Assembly (NCBI GenBank): GCA_009917555.1
Contig: QZDX01000002.1
Coordinates: forward strand, 1-64,000
Length of the DNA stretch: 64,000 bases
Direction: 5' to 3'
From: a bacterium 1XD21-13
GTDB taxonomy: Bacteria > Bacillota > Clostridia > Lachnospirales > Lachnospiraceae
The notes under the pieces were generated by a model, which made no database searches, was not told the DNA's origin, and saw only the letters and a program-made list of their open reading frames with translations. The stretch's first letter is position 1. Each line of letters opens with the position of its first letter. The position numbers and the translations under genes are program-made. Positions 34,991-44,053 of this stretch are shown piece after piece.

Positions 34991-36218
34991 TCATAAGTTT
35001 TTCAATGTTTCCTTATGGGCTACTGCCTTTACAAGGAGCATTTCTAAAAATGAAAGGATATGAAAATATCCCGTACCATAGCCGGAAACCAAATGGCAAA
35101 CCCATTCTTCGCCCGAAGAAAGCCCTGCAGCATTGCAGCCTTTGTACAATAAGATGCCCGCAGCAACAAGGCTTAATATCGTCACATATTTTTTTGATAT
35201 CAGCCAACGGCTGTAGTAAGCTGCCATTCCCTTTTTCTTTGGCAGGGAAAAGCGAAGATGGGAATGCCAAAAGTTATGAACGGTATATAACATAATACCA
35301 AGGAGAGCGAATGCCGTAATCGCTGTGATGCTTAGGCGTTTCGCACTTTCCAAATTATGATGAAGAATCATAAAATGATTGATTCCGGTAAACGGGAGAA
35401 CCCGCAATGCCGATACCTTGATCCAAAATGCCGAGAATACATACATAAGGACAATTATTCCTGCCGCCTGCAAACCATTTTTGACAGAAATAGGAGAAGT
35501 AGCTTTTATATCTCACCAAAACTATTTCGCTGTCATCTTCAATGAAAAAAAGATAGAAAAACAGCAGCATGGGAATCACAAAGTATGTCAGATAATAGTG
35601 GTCTGAAGCAACCGCCGTTTTCTTTATCCATTTAAAATAGATGAAAGTCAAGGCCGTAACCATAAGCAATAAGAATGGTCCCACAAGGAACGATGATAAA
35701 CCAACGGCATCCGCACTAATTATTGACGGTTCAAAGGCGGTAACAAGCCTGTATTGTTCCAGCTGTAAAACCGCAAGAATGAAATTTTCCAAAACAGCAT
35801 AAACAAAGGCGCCTGTTAAAACCACAAAAATATTTTTTGCATACAGCGCAATCACAAAGCCAAGGGACATGGTAAGGATACCGATGAAGCCTCTCCAACA
35901 GGAAAGCAGGAACGCATATAAAAGCGGTGTTTTTGTAAAACTGTCCATGAAAACATGCTCAAAGGGCACAGCCTCCGCCCCATCAAAAGGCGGGTTTGCA
36001 TATAGGGCTGCAAGGGCAGAAGCCATATACGGCAGAAACAGTATCGAGAAAGCGCTTGCCCCATACACAAGCCATTTTGCCAACAGATATTTCTTTTCTG
36101 AAACACGGGGCAATACATAGAGCATAAAATTATTTTTCCGCTCATAAAAGATGTTCCAGCAAAGGGGAAGCACTACAAGCAAGGGAAAAACAAACGTGAA
36201 AAATTCCGGATTGGACAA
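34991..36218 (-). pseudogene. ABC-2-type permease, frameshifted and joined to kinase fragment
   Basis: Membrane protein remnant of about 400 codons with at least eight hydrophobic segments. It starts near NPEFFTFVFPLLVVLPLCWN, fused in frame to the truncated kinase upstream. Near 35480 the frame breaks: one frame reads SYFCQKWFAGG and the other continues as QKNGLQAAGIIVLMYVFSAF if a single A is added to the CAAAAATGG run. The second part runs to 34991. The style matches permeases of bacitracin/lantibiotic-type ABC exporters. The shift lies in an A-run, so a sequencing error cannot be excluded for this lesion. Confidence 0.6.
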
Positions 36219-37354
36219 GGGCGCTGCCGGATTGGAAACCGTAAACTCAATTTTATTTTCTTTCTGCCTGCTTTTTAGATAAATGGCATCCCCCGAATTT
36301 GATGCTTCTATGGCATTGTCCATGAGAACAGCAATTACTTCCATCCATTCCGTTTCGGGTGTAATTCCCTTTTTGAACAGTCCCTGTATCTCCGGGCACA
36401 CAGTTATTCCCTTAAATTCAGCCTGTTTCTTTTTTCAAAAAGCATACCGGATATCATTTTGCTGTCGCATGAGAGCAGATCGTAATCACCCGGCAGGATA
36501 TATTCTTTCCGTGTCAGCAGGGACAGGCTTGCTTTGGCGTCCTCAAGGGTATCCGCAGAGTTTACGGCCGCATCTATTGCACAGATGATGTTATTGAATT
36601 CATGCTGCCTTGCACGAACCTGTGAAATCAATTCCTCAATAATGGGAATATACTGCTCTATCATATGGATATGTTTTCGTTCCTGCAATGTTTTGAGGTG
36701 GAAATAAAGCATGATACCGTCCAAAAACAGCAGAAGCATAAGTACAAGGATGCATAATAAAAGATGCTCCATTAAGCGTTTGATATCATATGACAGGAAA
36801 GCAACGCCTCCCATTACTACTGTAGCAATATCCACAGATACTATTTGCATCGTGATGCCGCCATCTCTTATGGCGTCCTGCATCCATCTGCAAATGGGAC
36901 AATGCAAAAAGAAAAGTACAAGAACAAGAGAAAGCAGACGTGAGCCTAACAAAAACAAAGAGCCCCTTGCCCCTGCAAGGAAAAAGGCGATAACCGACAG
37001 GATTTTTAACAGCAGGTATAAAGAAAAGAAAACCATGGTACCGCAAAAAACAAAGGAATTGCTGACCGGCTTATAATACAGGCTGACTGCCACCAGCAGG
37101 GCAAGGATCAAAAACAGTGCTACAAACAAGCTGTTTGCAGGAACAATCTCAAAGCCCTGCGCCGGGAACAGGCTTTCCCGATATCCCCCTGCCGTTATCT
37201 GCACTCTTGACGCCATCAGGAAAATCAGAAAAACGGGGACAAGCAAAAGGTCTTTCCATGTCCTGTTTTGCTTTTCACGGAATATACTTTCACAGCAGAA
37301 AAAAAGCAATGCCGTATCCAATATGATTTCTGTTAAATTGGTGATATGCTCCAT
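36219..37354 (-). pseudogene. GHKL (AgrC-like) sensor kinase, frameshifted and 3'-truncated
   Basis: About six N-terminal membrane helices, then the phospho-acceptor region QVRARQHEFNNIICAID. At 36404 the frame ends (NLRE-stop), but adding one A to GGGAATAAC restores REITVCPEIQG and the kinase N box VIAVLMDNAIEASNSG follows in that frame. After VSNPA the ATP-binding domain stops and permease sequence begins, so the G boxes are lost. The gene follows the LytTR regulator by three bases, as in agrA/agrC-type pairs. It cannot encode a working kinase as read. Confidence 0.75.
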
Positions 37355-37357
37355 GGG

Positions 37358-38074
37358 CTAACTCCACAGCAAGGCTTGATATTTGCTTCCAATGGGAATC
37401 GTTTTTTCAAACCCTCTTAATATAATTTGCCGGTTTACTTTATCTATTTTCTCAATGTGGTCCTTGTTGACAATATAACTTTTATGACATTGAACAAATG
37501 CAGGAGCAGATATCAGCTTACAGAGTCCCGCCAATGTGTATCCGGAGATCACGTCCTCCTTTATCCCCAGCCCCTTGCCGTTTGTATGAATGACTATTTT
37601 CTTCCCGAAAGCCTCCAGATAGGCAATTTCACCTACACGGTATTCTAAAATGAATTGTCTCTGCTCTATCTGAATTTTTTTCTGCTCCCGCTCCTGCATC
37701 TGTACTGATAATCCCAAAGCCTCATCAAAAACAGAGTAAAATTCTTCTTCGGTAAACGGCTTTATAAGAAATCCATAACATTTCAAATCCCGGTACGCCG
37801 CCAGTTCTTCTCCTGCAACAGCCGTTTCAAAAATAATGGGCGTATATTTGTACTCCGGCAGACTTCGCAGCTGCCTTGCCAGATTCGTGCCCTTGTAATC
37901 TGCTAACTGAATATCAATCACAAAGAGTGACACAGCTTCTTCTCTGGAAAATTGATATGCTTCGCCTGCCTTAGAGAAAACAACCGTTTCAAGCTGCGTA
38001 TCTATGTTATGAATAAGCTGTTTCAGCCGCTTAGCCGTAGATATATGATCTTCCACTATTAAGATTTTGCTCAT
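37358..38074 (-). CDS. LytTR response regulator (AgrA-like)
   Basis: A 238-residue response regulator. Receiver domain with acidic residues in ILIVEDH and phospho-acceptor Asp in LFVIDIQLADYKG; C-terminal LytTR DNA-binding domain (REQKKIQIEQRQFILEYRVG ... VQCHKSYIVNKDHIEKIDKV). The start MSKILIVEDH is preceded by AGGAAGTG. Its partner kinase, immediately downstream, is broken, so the regulator may be orphaned. It would have controlled the neighbouring permease genes. Confidence 0.9.
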   Translation of the reverse strand: MSKILIVEDHISTAKRLKQLIHNIDTQLETVVFSKAGEAYQFSREEAVSLFVIDIQLADYKGTNLARQLRSLPEYKYTPIIFETAVAGEELAAYRDLKCYGFLIKPFTEEEFYSVFDEALGLSVQMQEREQKKIQIEQRQFILEYRVGEIAYLEAFGKKIVIHTNGKGLGIKEDVISGYTLAGLCKLISAPAFVQCHKSYIVNKDHIEKIDKVNRQIILRGFEKTIPIGSKYQALLWS

Positions 38075-38142
38075 GCGTTCACTTCCTTTTCTGTGCCTTG
38101 GGGTTTTCCTATTTTTCACTTGTCTATATTGTAGCTATTTGA

Positions 38143-38180
38143 ACAAACAAAAGCGACAAAGCTTTAACCCTCTGCCGCTT
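38143..38180 (-). terminator. Terminator after 537-aa membrane protein gene
   Basis: Minus-strand stem AAGCGGCA/TGTCGCTT with one G-U pair, 14-base loop, followed by TTTGTTTGTT. Confidence 0.55.
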
Positions 38181-38252
38181 AACCTTTTCTTTCGGTCAGT
38201 AACAAATGCTTGCTATTACCAGACAGTCCGTATATCAAAGTAATTTGTTCCC

Positions 38253-39866
38253 TTACTTCAACTCCACGACCTCCCAGGTTTTGCTTCCCTCTACGCAGTC
38301 CATGGAGATTCTGTCTCCCGTCTCGTAGCGGACGATTTCTACAAAGTCAGCCAGGCTGATCTCGAAGATATCGTTGGAGTTTTCCAGCATCAGATAGTAA
38401 TAGGTATTGCCCTCTATGACGCCTGGGGTGATCTTGTGGATGATGCCGGAGCGGTTTTTGATGGCTGACTCATCAGTTTGGGTGATCTGGTTCTCTGCCA
38501 TCAGTGCCCGGTAGGCTTTCTCGCACTCAGCCGCCGTGTCGCCGATTGCTACGATTTGGTAGCGCTGGATATTGACCATGGCGTATTTTTTCACCAGGCC
38601 GGCTCCGTCCTTTAAGGCCAGGAAGTAGGTTGGCTCACCGGAAATGTTTAACAGTAAGGGGAATGCCGCACGGTATCCTAAGTTCTGCACCTGTCCCTCT
38701 GCGGAAGACATAGCGGAATACTCCTCTGCTCCGGCACAGGTATAGTACCGTGTTTCCATGGTCCGCTGATTCATCAGCACGAAGCCCACATTGGATTCGT
38801 CCCCTGACACGGAGGTGACGCCTGTGTAAACCCATACGTCGTCATCCATGGCGATGTAGTTGAATCCGTCCGTGGTACGCAGACAGCCACGCTGTCCCAG
38901 GAGGCTGTTGAAATAGCCATTTTTCAGGATTCCGTGATAGTCGTAGAGCTGCACCAGCAAGTCTGCCGGGTATACACGGTCCACCCACTCCGGCACCTCC
39001 TCTACGTCCATGCTCTGTGTTGCCCCGGTGATGGCATTACAAAGGACCACCTTTCCGATGGTCTGGCCGCCAAAGAGACCCACATTGAACTGCTTCACCG
39101 GGCAGATCCAGTAAGGCGTTCCCTGGTCATCTATCTCAAAGCTGAGCTGGTCGAAGATATAGGTGGGATAGTTGAAGCGCAGGTGGCGGTAAATGTTTCT
39201 TCCAAAGTACTCGGACATGGAATAGCGGATGGGCTGTGTCAGCTTCACGCACTCCGTCTCCTGGGTTGCCATATCGATCATAATGTAGGCCGGAATGCCG
39301 TCTGCCTGGTTGGTTAGCCATTTGATAGGGCTGGCATAGACCAACGGGGTTACACGGACCGGCTTTCCCTGATAATTGATCTGGCTGTAGAGGCTGCTGA
39401 CCTCAAACTGGGACACATACTCCACCATGGTTCCCATTTTCCGGTTCCCCAACAGCTCGGCAGAGGCTTTGTCAAGGAGGGGAATCTGGTTGTAGTCCAC
39501 CGGCTTGATATCCTCCGTAAATTCACGGTTTTCTACGGTCAGAAGCTGCTGATATTTCTTCGCATTCACAATGGGGGAGGACAGCAGGCTTCCCACCAAC
39601 AGTACCAATATCATGAGCCCCAGGATTCCGAAGCCCAGCTTGGCAAAGGTGAAGCCTTTTTCCTTTTCATATTCCAGCTTTCCTCCCTTAGTAAAGCGGA
39701 TTTTTCTCCAGGAAAATAAAAGGACAATGACAGCCCAGCCGCAGATCAGAAACATCCAGGTTCCTGTGGAATGGATGTTAAAGGCCGGGATGGTTACGTA
39801 GTAATAGATGCAGGCTGCCAGAAGAAGCACAATAATAAGAGGCAGCTTTTTTAAGGTTTTTTTCAT
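38253..39866 (-). CDS. Conserved membrane protein, large extracytoplasmic domain
   Basis: A 537-residue protein I cannot name. Three hydrophobic helices occupy residues 7-110 (two near the N-terminus, a third at FAKLGFGILGLMILVLLVGS), followed by about 425 residues expected outside the membrane. Within that part are repeated beta-rich segments, including GIPAYIMIDMATQE, GTPYWICPVKQ and a late stretch DTAAECEKAYRALMAE that recalls PepSY-type repeats. No signal for enzymatic activity is seen. It is a single gene between two predicted terminators. Codon use is like that of the core genes, not the adjacent island. Confidence 0.7.
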   Translation of the reverse strand: MKKTLKKLPLIIVLLLAACIYYYVTIPAFNIHSTGTWMFLICGWAVIVLLFSWRKIRFTKGGKLEYEKEKGFTFAKLGFGILGLMILVLLVGSLLSSPIVNAKKYQQLLTVENREFTEDIKPVDYNQIPLLDKASAELLGNRKMGTMVEYVSQFEVSSLYSQINYQGKPVRVTPLVYASPIKWLTNQADGIPAYIMIDMATQETECVKLTQPIRYSMSEYFGRNIYRHLRFNYPTYIFDQLSFEIDDQGTPYWICPVKQFNVGLFGGQTIGKVVLCNAITGATQSMDVEEVPEWVDRVYPADLLVQLYDYHGILKNGYFNSLLGQRGCLRTTDGFNYIAMDDDVWVYTGVTSVSGDESNVGFVLMNQRTMETRYYTCAGAEEYSAMSSAEGQVQNLGYRAAFPLLLNISGEPTYFLALKDGAGLVKKYAMVNIQRYQIVAIGDTAAECEKAYRALMAENQITQTDESAIKNRSGIIHKITPGVIEGNTYYYLMLENSNDIFEISLADFVEIVRYETGDRISMDCVEGSKTWEVVELK

Positions 39867-39890
39867 TCAATACCGTCCTTTCTACCACAA

Positions 39891-39910
39891 AGGTGTAAAA
39901 TTCTACACCT
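39891..39910. other. Small hairpin between DUF1667 and membrane-protein genes
   Basis: AGGTGTA-AAATTC-TACACCT. No strong U-run; it could be a weak terminator of the oxidoreductase operon or part of the leader of the 537-aa gene. Confidence 0.35.
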
Positions 39911-39944
39911 CATTTTGGATATAGGAGGTATTGTACTCCGTTTT

Positions 39945-40316
39945 TCATGATTTTACAAGTGCCACATTTTTTGTTGCCACAATGTCCACTCCCGTATCTG
40001 CCGCATTTTTCAGGACAACATCTCCTGCGTGAACCGGAGCTAAAAGCTCGATGACTTTCAATGCCTGGACGCAGGCAAAAATCTTTTCCTTGGGAATGGG
40101 CTCTCTTGTCTTAACGGACAGCACGGGAAGTGTTCCTCCCGTGACCCGCACGGTGGAGGTTACCATGCGGACCGGGGCTGTCACCTCTCTCCTGGCATAG
40201 ACCTCTCCCCGCTTACATGTGTTTCCCTTTACATGAAGAATTGTCTCCCCATCCATTTCTACCTTGATGGCGCAGCCCAGAGGACAATTGATACAGGTCA
40301 GATTTTTTATTTCCAC
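39945..40316 (-). CDS. DUF1667 domain protein
   Basis: A 123-residue protein with two N-terminal Cys pairs (CINCPLGC and a later TCKRGEVYA), typical of DUF1667, a family nearly always encoded after GlpA/GlpB-like flavoenzymes; an iron-sulfur or metal-binding electron-transfer subunit is likely. It starts with GTG, eight bases after GAGGAG. Last gene of the three-gene operon. Confidence 0.9.
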   Translation of the reverse strand: MEIKNLTCINCPLGCAIKVEMDGETILHVKGNTCKRGEVYARREVTAPVRMVTSTVRVTGGTLPVLSVKTREPIPKEKIFACVQALKVIELLAPVHAGDVVLKNAADTGVDIVATKNVALVKS

Positions 40317-40321
40317 TTGCC

Positions 40322-41590
40322 TTACTCCTCCTCAATCCTTACGGTTATTTCCTTTAAATGGGGATATTTGAGAAGCTCCTTCCTCTCAAGGCCCACCTCT
40401 TCCATCTCGCCGGGAGCCGCTACCCGGCGCTTTTTGTGGAAAATACGGCGGTTTTCAAAGTAAATGCTTACGTAACAGTTCTCATATACCCGATCCACCC
40501 GGAAACGCAGCGGAAGCTTTTCCTCCATCCGAACCGGATCAATGGTTTCCGGCACCGTATAGCGCACACCCTCTCCCGGTTTTATTCGGATACCTGCCCG
40601 CCTCTCACTGTCCTTGTCGGTATTTTTCACATAGGCAGCCGCATATCTGCCCGCCGCTGCCGCTTCCTCCGATACAAAATCCACCAGATCGTGCACATGG
40701 AGTACGTTTCCACAGGCAAACACGCCCTCTATGCTGGTTTCCAGGCTCTCATTGACTCTGGGGCCGGAGGTGACAGGGTTTAACTCCACGCCCATTCCCC
40801 GTGACAGCTCATTTTCCGGTATCAGTCCCACAGAAAGAAGCAGGGTGTCACAGGGATAGAATTCCTCTGTTCCCGGAACAGGCTTTCCCTGTCCGTCAAC
40901 CTGGGCGAGAGTCACGCCCTCTACCCGCTCCTTTCCCTTGATGTCTACTACCGTATGGCTCAATTTCAGGGGAATCCCGTAATCATCCAGGCACTGGACG
41001 ATATTTCGTTTCAGGCCGCCGGAATAGGGCATAAGCTCTGCCACTCCCCGGACCCTGGCACCCTCCAGGGTCATTCTCCTGGCCATAATAAGCCCGATAT
41101 CCCCGGAGCCGAGTATCACAACCTCACGGCCCGGCAGAAAGCCCTCCATATTTACAAGACGCTGGGCGGTTCCTGCGGAATAAATGCCTGCCGGACGGTA
41201 ACCCGGAATGTTCAGGGCTCCCCTTGGCCTCTCACGGCAGCCCATGGCAAGAATGACTGCCCCTGCCTGAAGCTGAAACAATCCCTCCTCCCGGTTCATT
41301 GCCGTCACTGTCTTTTCCGGGCTAATATCCATAACCATAGTATTTAAGCGGTATTCTATTCCAAGCTCCTCCACCTGGCTGACAAAACGCCTGGCATACT
41401 CCGGTCCCGTAAGCTCCTCCTGAAAGGTATGAAGACCAAAGCCGTTGTGGATGCACTGATTCAAGATTCCCCCAAGCTCACGGTCTCTCTCCAATATTAC
41501 GATATCTTCAATTCCGCTTTTTCTGGCAGAAACGGCTGCCGCAAGACCTGCCGGGCCGCCGCCAATGATGACAATCTCATAGCTTTCCAT
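40322..41590 (-). CDS. FAD/NAD-dependent oxidoreductase (GlpB-like partner)
   Basis: A 422-residue flavoprotein of the pyridine nucleotide-disulfide reductase fold. FAD-binding GGGPAGLAAAVSARKSG at the N-terminus, NAD-binding VILGSGDIGLIMARR near residue 154, and the late FAD contact GVFACGNVLHVHD. It lacks a redox-active CxxxxC pair. Encoded between the GlpA-like and DUF1667 genes, it would pass electrons from glycerol-3-phosphate or another hydroxy-substrate to NAD or the membrane. The ribosome site is weak (AAGGG 14 bases upstream), so translation may be coupled to the gene before it. Confidence 0.88.
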   Translation of the reverse strand: MESYEIVIIGGGPAGLAAAVSARKSGIEDIVILERDRELGGILNQCIHNGFGLHTFQEELTGPEYARRFVSQVEELGIEYRLNTMVMDISPEKTVTAMNREEGLFQLQAGAVILAMGCRERPRGALNIPGYRPAGIYSAGTAQRLVNMEGFLPGREVVILGSGDIGLIMARRMTLEGARVRGVAELMPYSGGLKRNIVQCLDDYGIPLKLSHTVVDIKGKERVEGVTLAQVDGQGKPVPGTEEFYPCDTLLLSVGLIPENELSRGMGVELNPVTSGPRVNESLETSIEGVFACGNVLHVHDLVDFVSEEAAAAGRYAAAYVKNTDKDSERRAGIRIKPGEGVRYTVPETIDPVRMEEKLPLRFRVDRVYENCYVSIYFENRRIFHKKRRVAAPGEMEEVGLERKELLKYPHLKEITVRIEEE

Positions 41591-41612
41591 GCTTTTATGT
41601 CCAATCCCTTTC

Positions 41613-43049
41613 TTATAAGGCTTCCTTATTGATACCCGTCACCATCCGGGAGGCTCTGCCGGATTTTGTAACCTCAAGCCTATCCATCCCCAGCTCCCTT
41701 GCCAGAATCTCCATGACCTTTGGCCCGCAGAAGCCCCCCTGGCACCGTCCCATTCCTGCCCTGGTTCTCCGCTTAATGCCATCTAAGGACCTTGCTCCCA
41801 AGGGCCGATGAATGGCATCAAGGATCTCTCCCTCGGAAATCATCTCACAGCGGCAGATGAGATTGCCGTAGGCGGGATTTTCACGAATCAGGGCATTTCG
41901 CTCCTCCATGCACAGGGTACTGGGATCGAGAATCCCCTTTCTTGTGGAAATAAATTCTGCCTTTTCCTCTAGTCCCATTTTTTCCCGCAAAAGCTCCGCT
42001 GTCATTTCTCCGATTGCCGGACAGCTTGCAATGCCCGGGGATTCTATGCCGATGCAGTCAATAAACCCTTTGGCATCTTCCACTTCCCTTATGATAAAGT
42101 CATCCCCCGGAGCATGGGCCCGAAGTCCTGCAAAGGACGTAATAATCTGTCTGGCGGGAAGCTCTCTCACGCTTCTTCCCGCTTTGGCAAGTACCTGGTC
42201 CAGCCCCTCTCTGGTTGTATTGGTCCCCTCCTTATCCTCCGTCTCTATGGCCGTAGGTCCCATCAGAAGATTGCCGTGAATGGTAGGGGTCACAAGGATG
42301 CCCTTTCCCCTTTCATCCGGCAGAGGGAAAATGGTTCTGCTGACAAGAGCTCCCGCTTCCTTATCTAAAAGACAGTAATCTCCACGCCGGGCTGTCAGGC
42401 GGATTTTCTCTTGACTGACCATATTGTGGAGGACATCTCCGTATAGACCGGCTGCATTTACCACGTATTTTGTGTGGATGCTTCCCTGGCTGGTACAAAG
42501 CTCATAGCCCTCTCCCAGCCTTTTGATATCCCTTACCTCCGTCTGCAGCTTAAACTCCACGCCGTTTGCACAGGCATTCTCAGCCAGGGCAATGTTGAGC
42601 CCAAAGGGACAGACAAGGCCGGCTGTGGGCGCATAGAGGGAGGCATAGACATCCTCCGCCACGTAAGGCTCCAGCTTCAGGGTTTCTTCCCGTCCCAAAA
42701 TGCGAAGCCCCGAAACGCCATTGGTCTGCCCTCTGTCATAGAGTGCCTGAAGCCTGGGCAGATCCGCCTCCCGAAAGCACAGGACCAGAGAGCCCGTTCT
42801 CCGAAATGGAAAATTAAGCTCCCCTGCAAGGCTTTCCATCCTCTCGTTTCCACGTACATTAAGCTTTGCTTTCAGGGAACCAGAGACGGCATCATAGCCG
42901 GCGTGGACAATGGCGCTGTTTGCCTTGGAGGTGCCGCAGCAGACATCCTCCTCCTTTTCCACCACACAGATCCTTGCCTGGTATCGGGATAATTCACGGG
43001 CAATGGCCGCTCCCGACACGCCGGCTCCGATAATAACGATATCATACAT
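41613..43049 (-). CDS. GlpA-like FAD-dependent dehydrogenase with [2Fe-2S] tail
   Basis: A 478-residue flavoenzyme of the anaerobic glycerol-3-phosphate dehydrogenase/L-2-hydroxyglutarate oxidase type. N-terminal FAD motif IIGAGVSGAAIARELS, central DAO fold, and a C-terminal BFD-like [2Fe-2S] domain, LICRCEMISEGEILDAI ... RCQGGFCGPKVMEIL, with four Cys. AAAGGAG precedes the ATG. First gene of the GlpA-like/GlpB-like/DUF1667 operon. The substrate is most likely glycerol-3-phosphate, though no glpK or glpF is in view. Confidence 0.88.
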   Translation of the reverse strand: MYDIVIIGAGVSGAAIARELSRYQARICVVEKEEDVCCGTSKANSAIVHAGYDAVSGSLKAKLNVRGNERMESLAGELNFPFRRTGSLVLCFREADLPRLQALYDRGQTNGVSGLRILGREETLKLEPYVAEDVYASLYAPTAGLVCPFGLNIALAENACANGVEFKLQTEVRDIKRLGEGYELCTSQGSIHTKYVVNAAGLYGDVLHNMVSQEKIRLTARRGDYCLLDKEAGALVSRTIFPLPDERGKGILVTPTIHGNLLMGPTAIETEDKEGTNTTREGLDQVLAKAGRSVRELPARQIITSFAGLRAHAPGDDFIIREVEDAKGFIDCIGIESPGIASCPAIGEMTAELLREKMGLEEKAEFISTRKGILDPSTLCMEERNALIRENPAYGNLICRCEMISEGEILDAIHRPLGARSLDGIKRRTRAGMGRCQGGFCGPKVMEILARELGMDRLEVTKSGRASRMVTGINKEAL

Positions 43050-43097
43050 AGTCCAACACTCCTTTCCCCCTGGTATACTGACCGATTTATCTATAGC

Positions 43098-43913
43098 CTA
43101 CTGTGCAACTCCGCATTTGCCGCACACTCCCGTCTGAGGCGAAACAGCTATAGCCCCACAGGAGGTACAGGCCGCATCGGAGAAGAAACCGGCTCCTGTT
43201 TCCTTGTTTAAGATTCCACAGCAGCCAAGGGTCCTTTCCGTTTCCCCATCCCACTCATAGCGTCCCGGCCACCAGCTTAAGAATTCCTCCGACAAATCGG
43301 TAAGGGAGGTATCTGGCAGATATAAGACAAATTCCGTCCCAGAATCCAGGCCATAGGGCTCCGCTCCCACATACAGAATCTCCTCCCGAATCTCCTCTGA
43401 GCCTGCCTCCGGCTGGAAAGTAAGCTCCTCTAAGGTCATGGATATGGTGTTTTCGTCTATTTTCTTGAAGCCTCCGAATTTTCCCTGGAATTCACAGTAA
43501 TAGTGCTTTCCATGGGGATATACCGCCCCGGTGTCTCCCATATCGGAATCGTTGTAGCCTCCTGTAAAGGAGCCGTCCCCATTCAGGGTGAGAAAGGTCC
43601 CCCAGGCCCCTGCACCACTCGAAAAAACAAAACTACAAGGGGATGTGAAGAATTCCAGGGCTTCCCCAACTTCTCCTGCCTCTGCCGGGCTTTCTGTCTG
43701 CTCTGACTTCTCAGCTTCTTCGGCATCCACTGCTTCTTCCACATTCTCCGTTCCCTCTGTATTTCCTGTTTCCTTTTCAACTCCTGTCTCGGATTCCAAG
43801 ACGCTTTCATTTCCCTGCTGCATCTCTTTTGTCTCCTTATTCGAACAGCCAGCCGCTGCCAGCAACAGCAAAACCAAAACTCCTGTCAATCCTATCTGAT
43901 ACCATCTTTTCAT
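43098..43913 (-). CDS. Hypothetical lipoprotein with C-terminal Cys pairs
   Basis: A 271-residue lipoprotein: signal peptide with lipobox LAAAGC (Cys23), a Glu/Thr-rich linker of about 65 residues, a beta-rich domain beginning FFTSPCSFVFSSGAGAWGTF, and a tail with CTSCG and CGKCG that resembles a zinc ribbon. Function unknown; DGSFTGGYND recalls lipocalin/META-type stress lipoproteins. It lies alone between the EF-G paralogue and the flavoenzyme operon. Confidence 0.7.
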   Translation of the reverse strand: MKRWYQIGLTGVLVLLLLAAAGCSNKETKEMQQGNESVLESETGVEKETGNTEGTENVEEAVDAEEAEKSEQTESPAEAGEVGEALEFFTSPCSFVFSSGAGAWGTFLTLNGDGSFTGGYNDSDMGDTGAVYPHGKHYYCEFQGKFGGFKKIDENTISMTLEELTFQPEAGSEEIREEILYVGAEPYGLDSGTEFVLYLPDTSLTDLSEEFLSWWPGRYEWDGETERTLGCCGILNKETGAGFFSDAACTSCGAIAVSPQTGVCGKCGVAQ

Positions 43914-43972
43914 AATCAGTCTCCCTTTTTTAATCTATCTCTGTTCATTTTCTGTCTTCTCTAATAGTGCCA

Positions 43973-44002
43973 GGGCGGATTTTCCCAAAAGAAAATCCGC
44001 CC
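43973..44002. terminator. Strong hairpin between EF-G paralogue and lipoprotein genes
   Basis: Perfect 12-bp stem GGGCGGATTTTC/GAAAATCCGCCC with a six-base loop, 52 bases beyond the EF-G stop. The U-run after the stem is missing, so termination strength is uncertain. Confidence 0.5.
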
Positions 44003-44053
44003 CCTTATGAACACACTCTTTAACTCCTTCGCAGCCTTACAGCCGCATTTACT

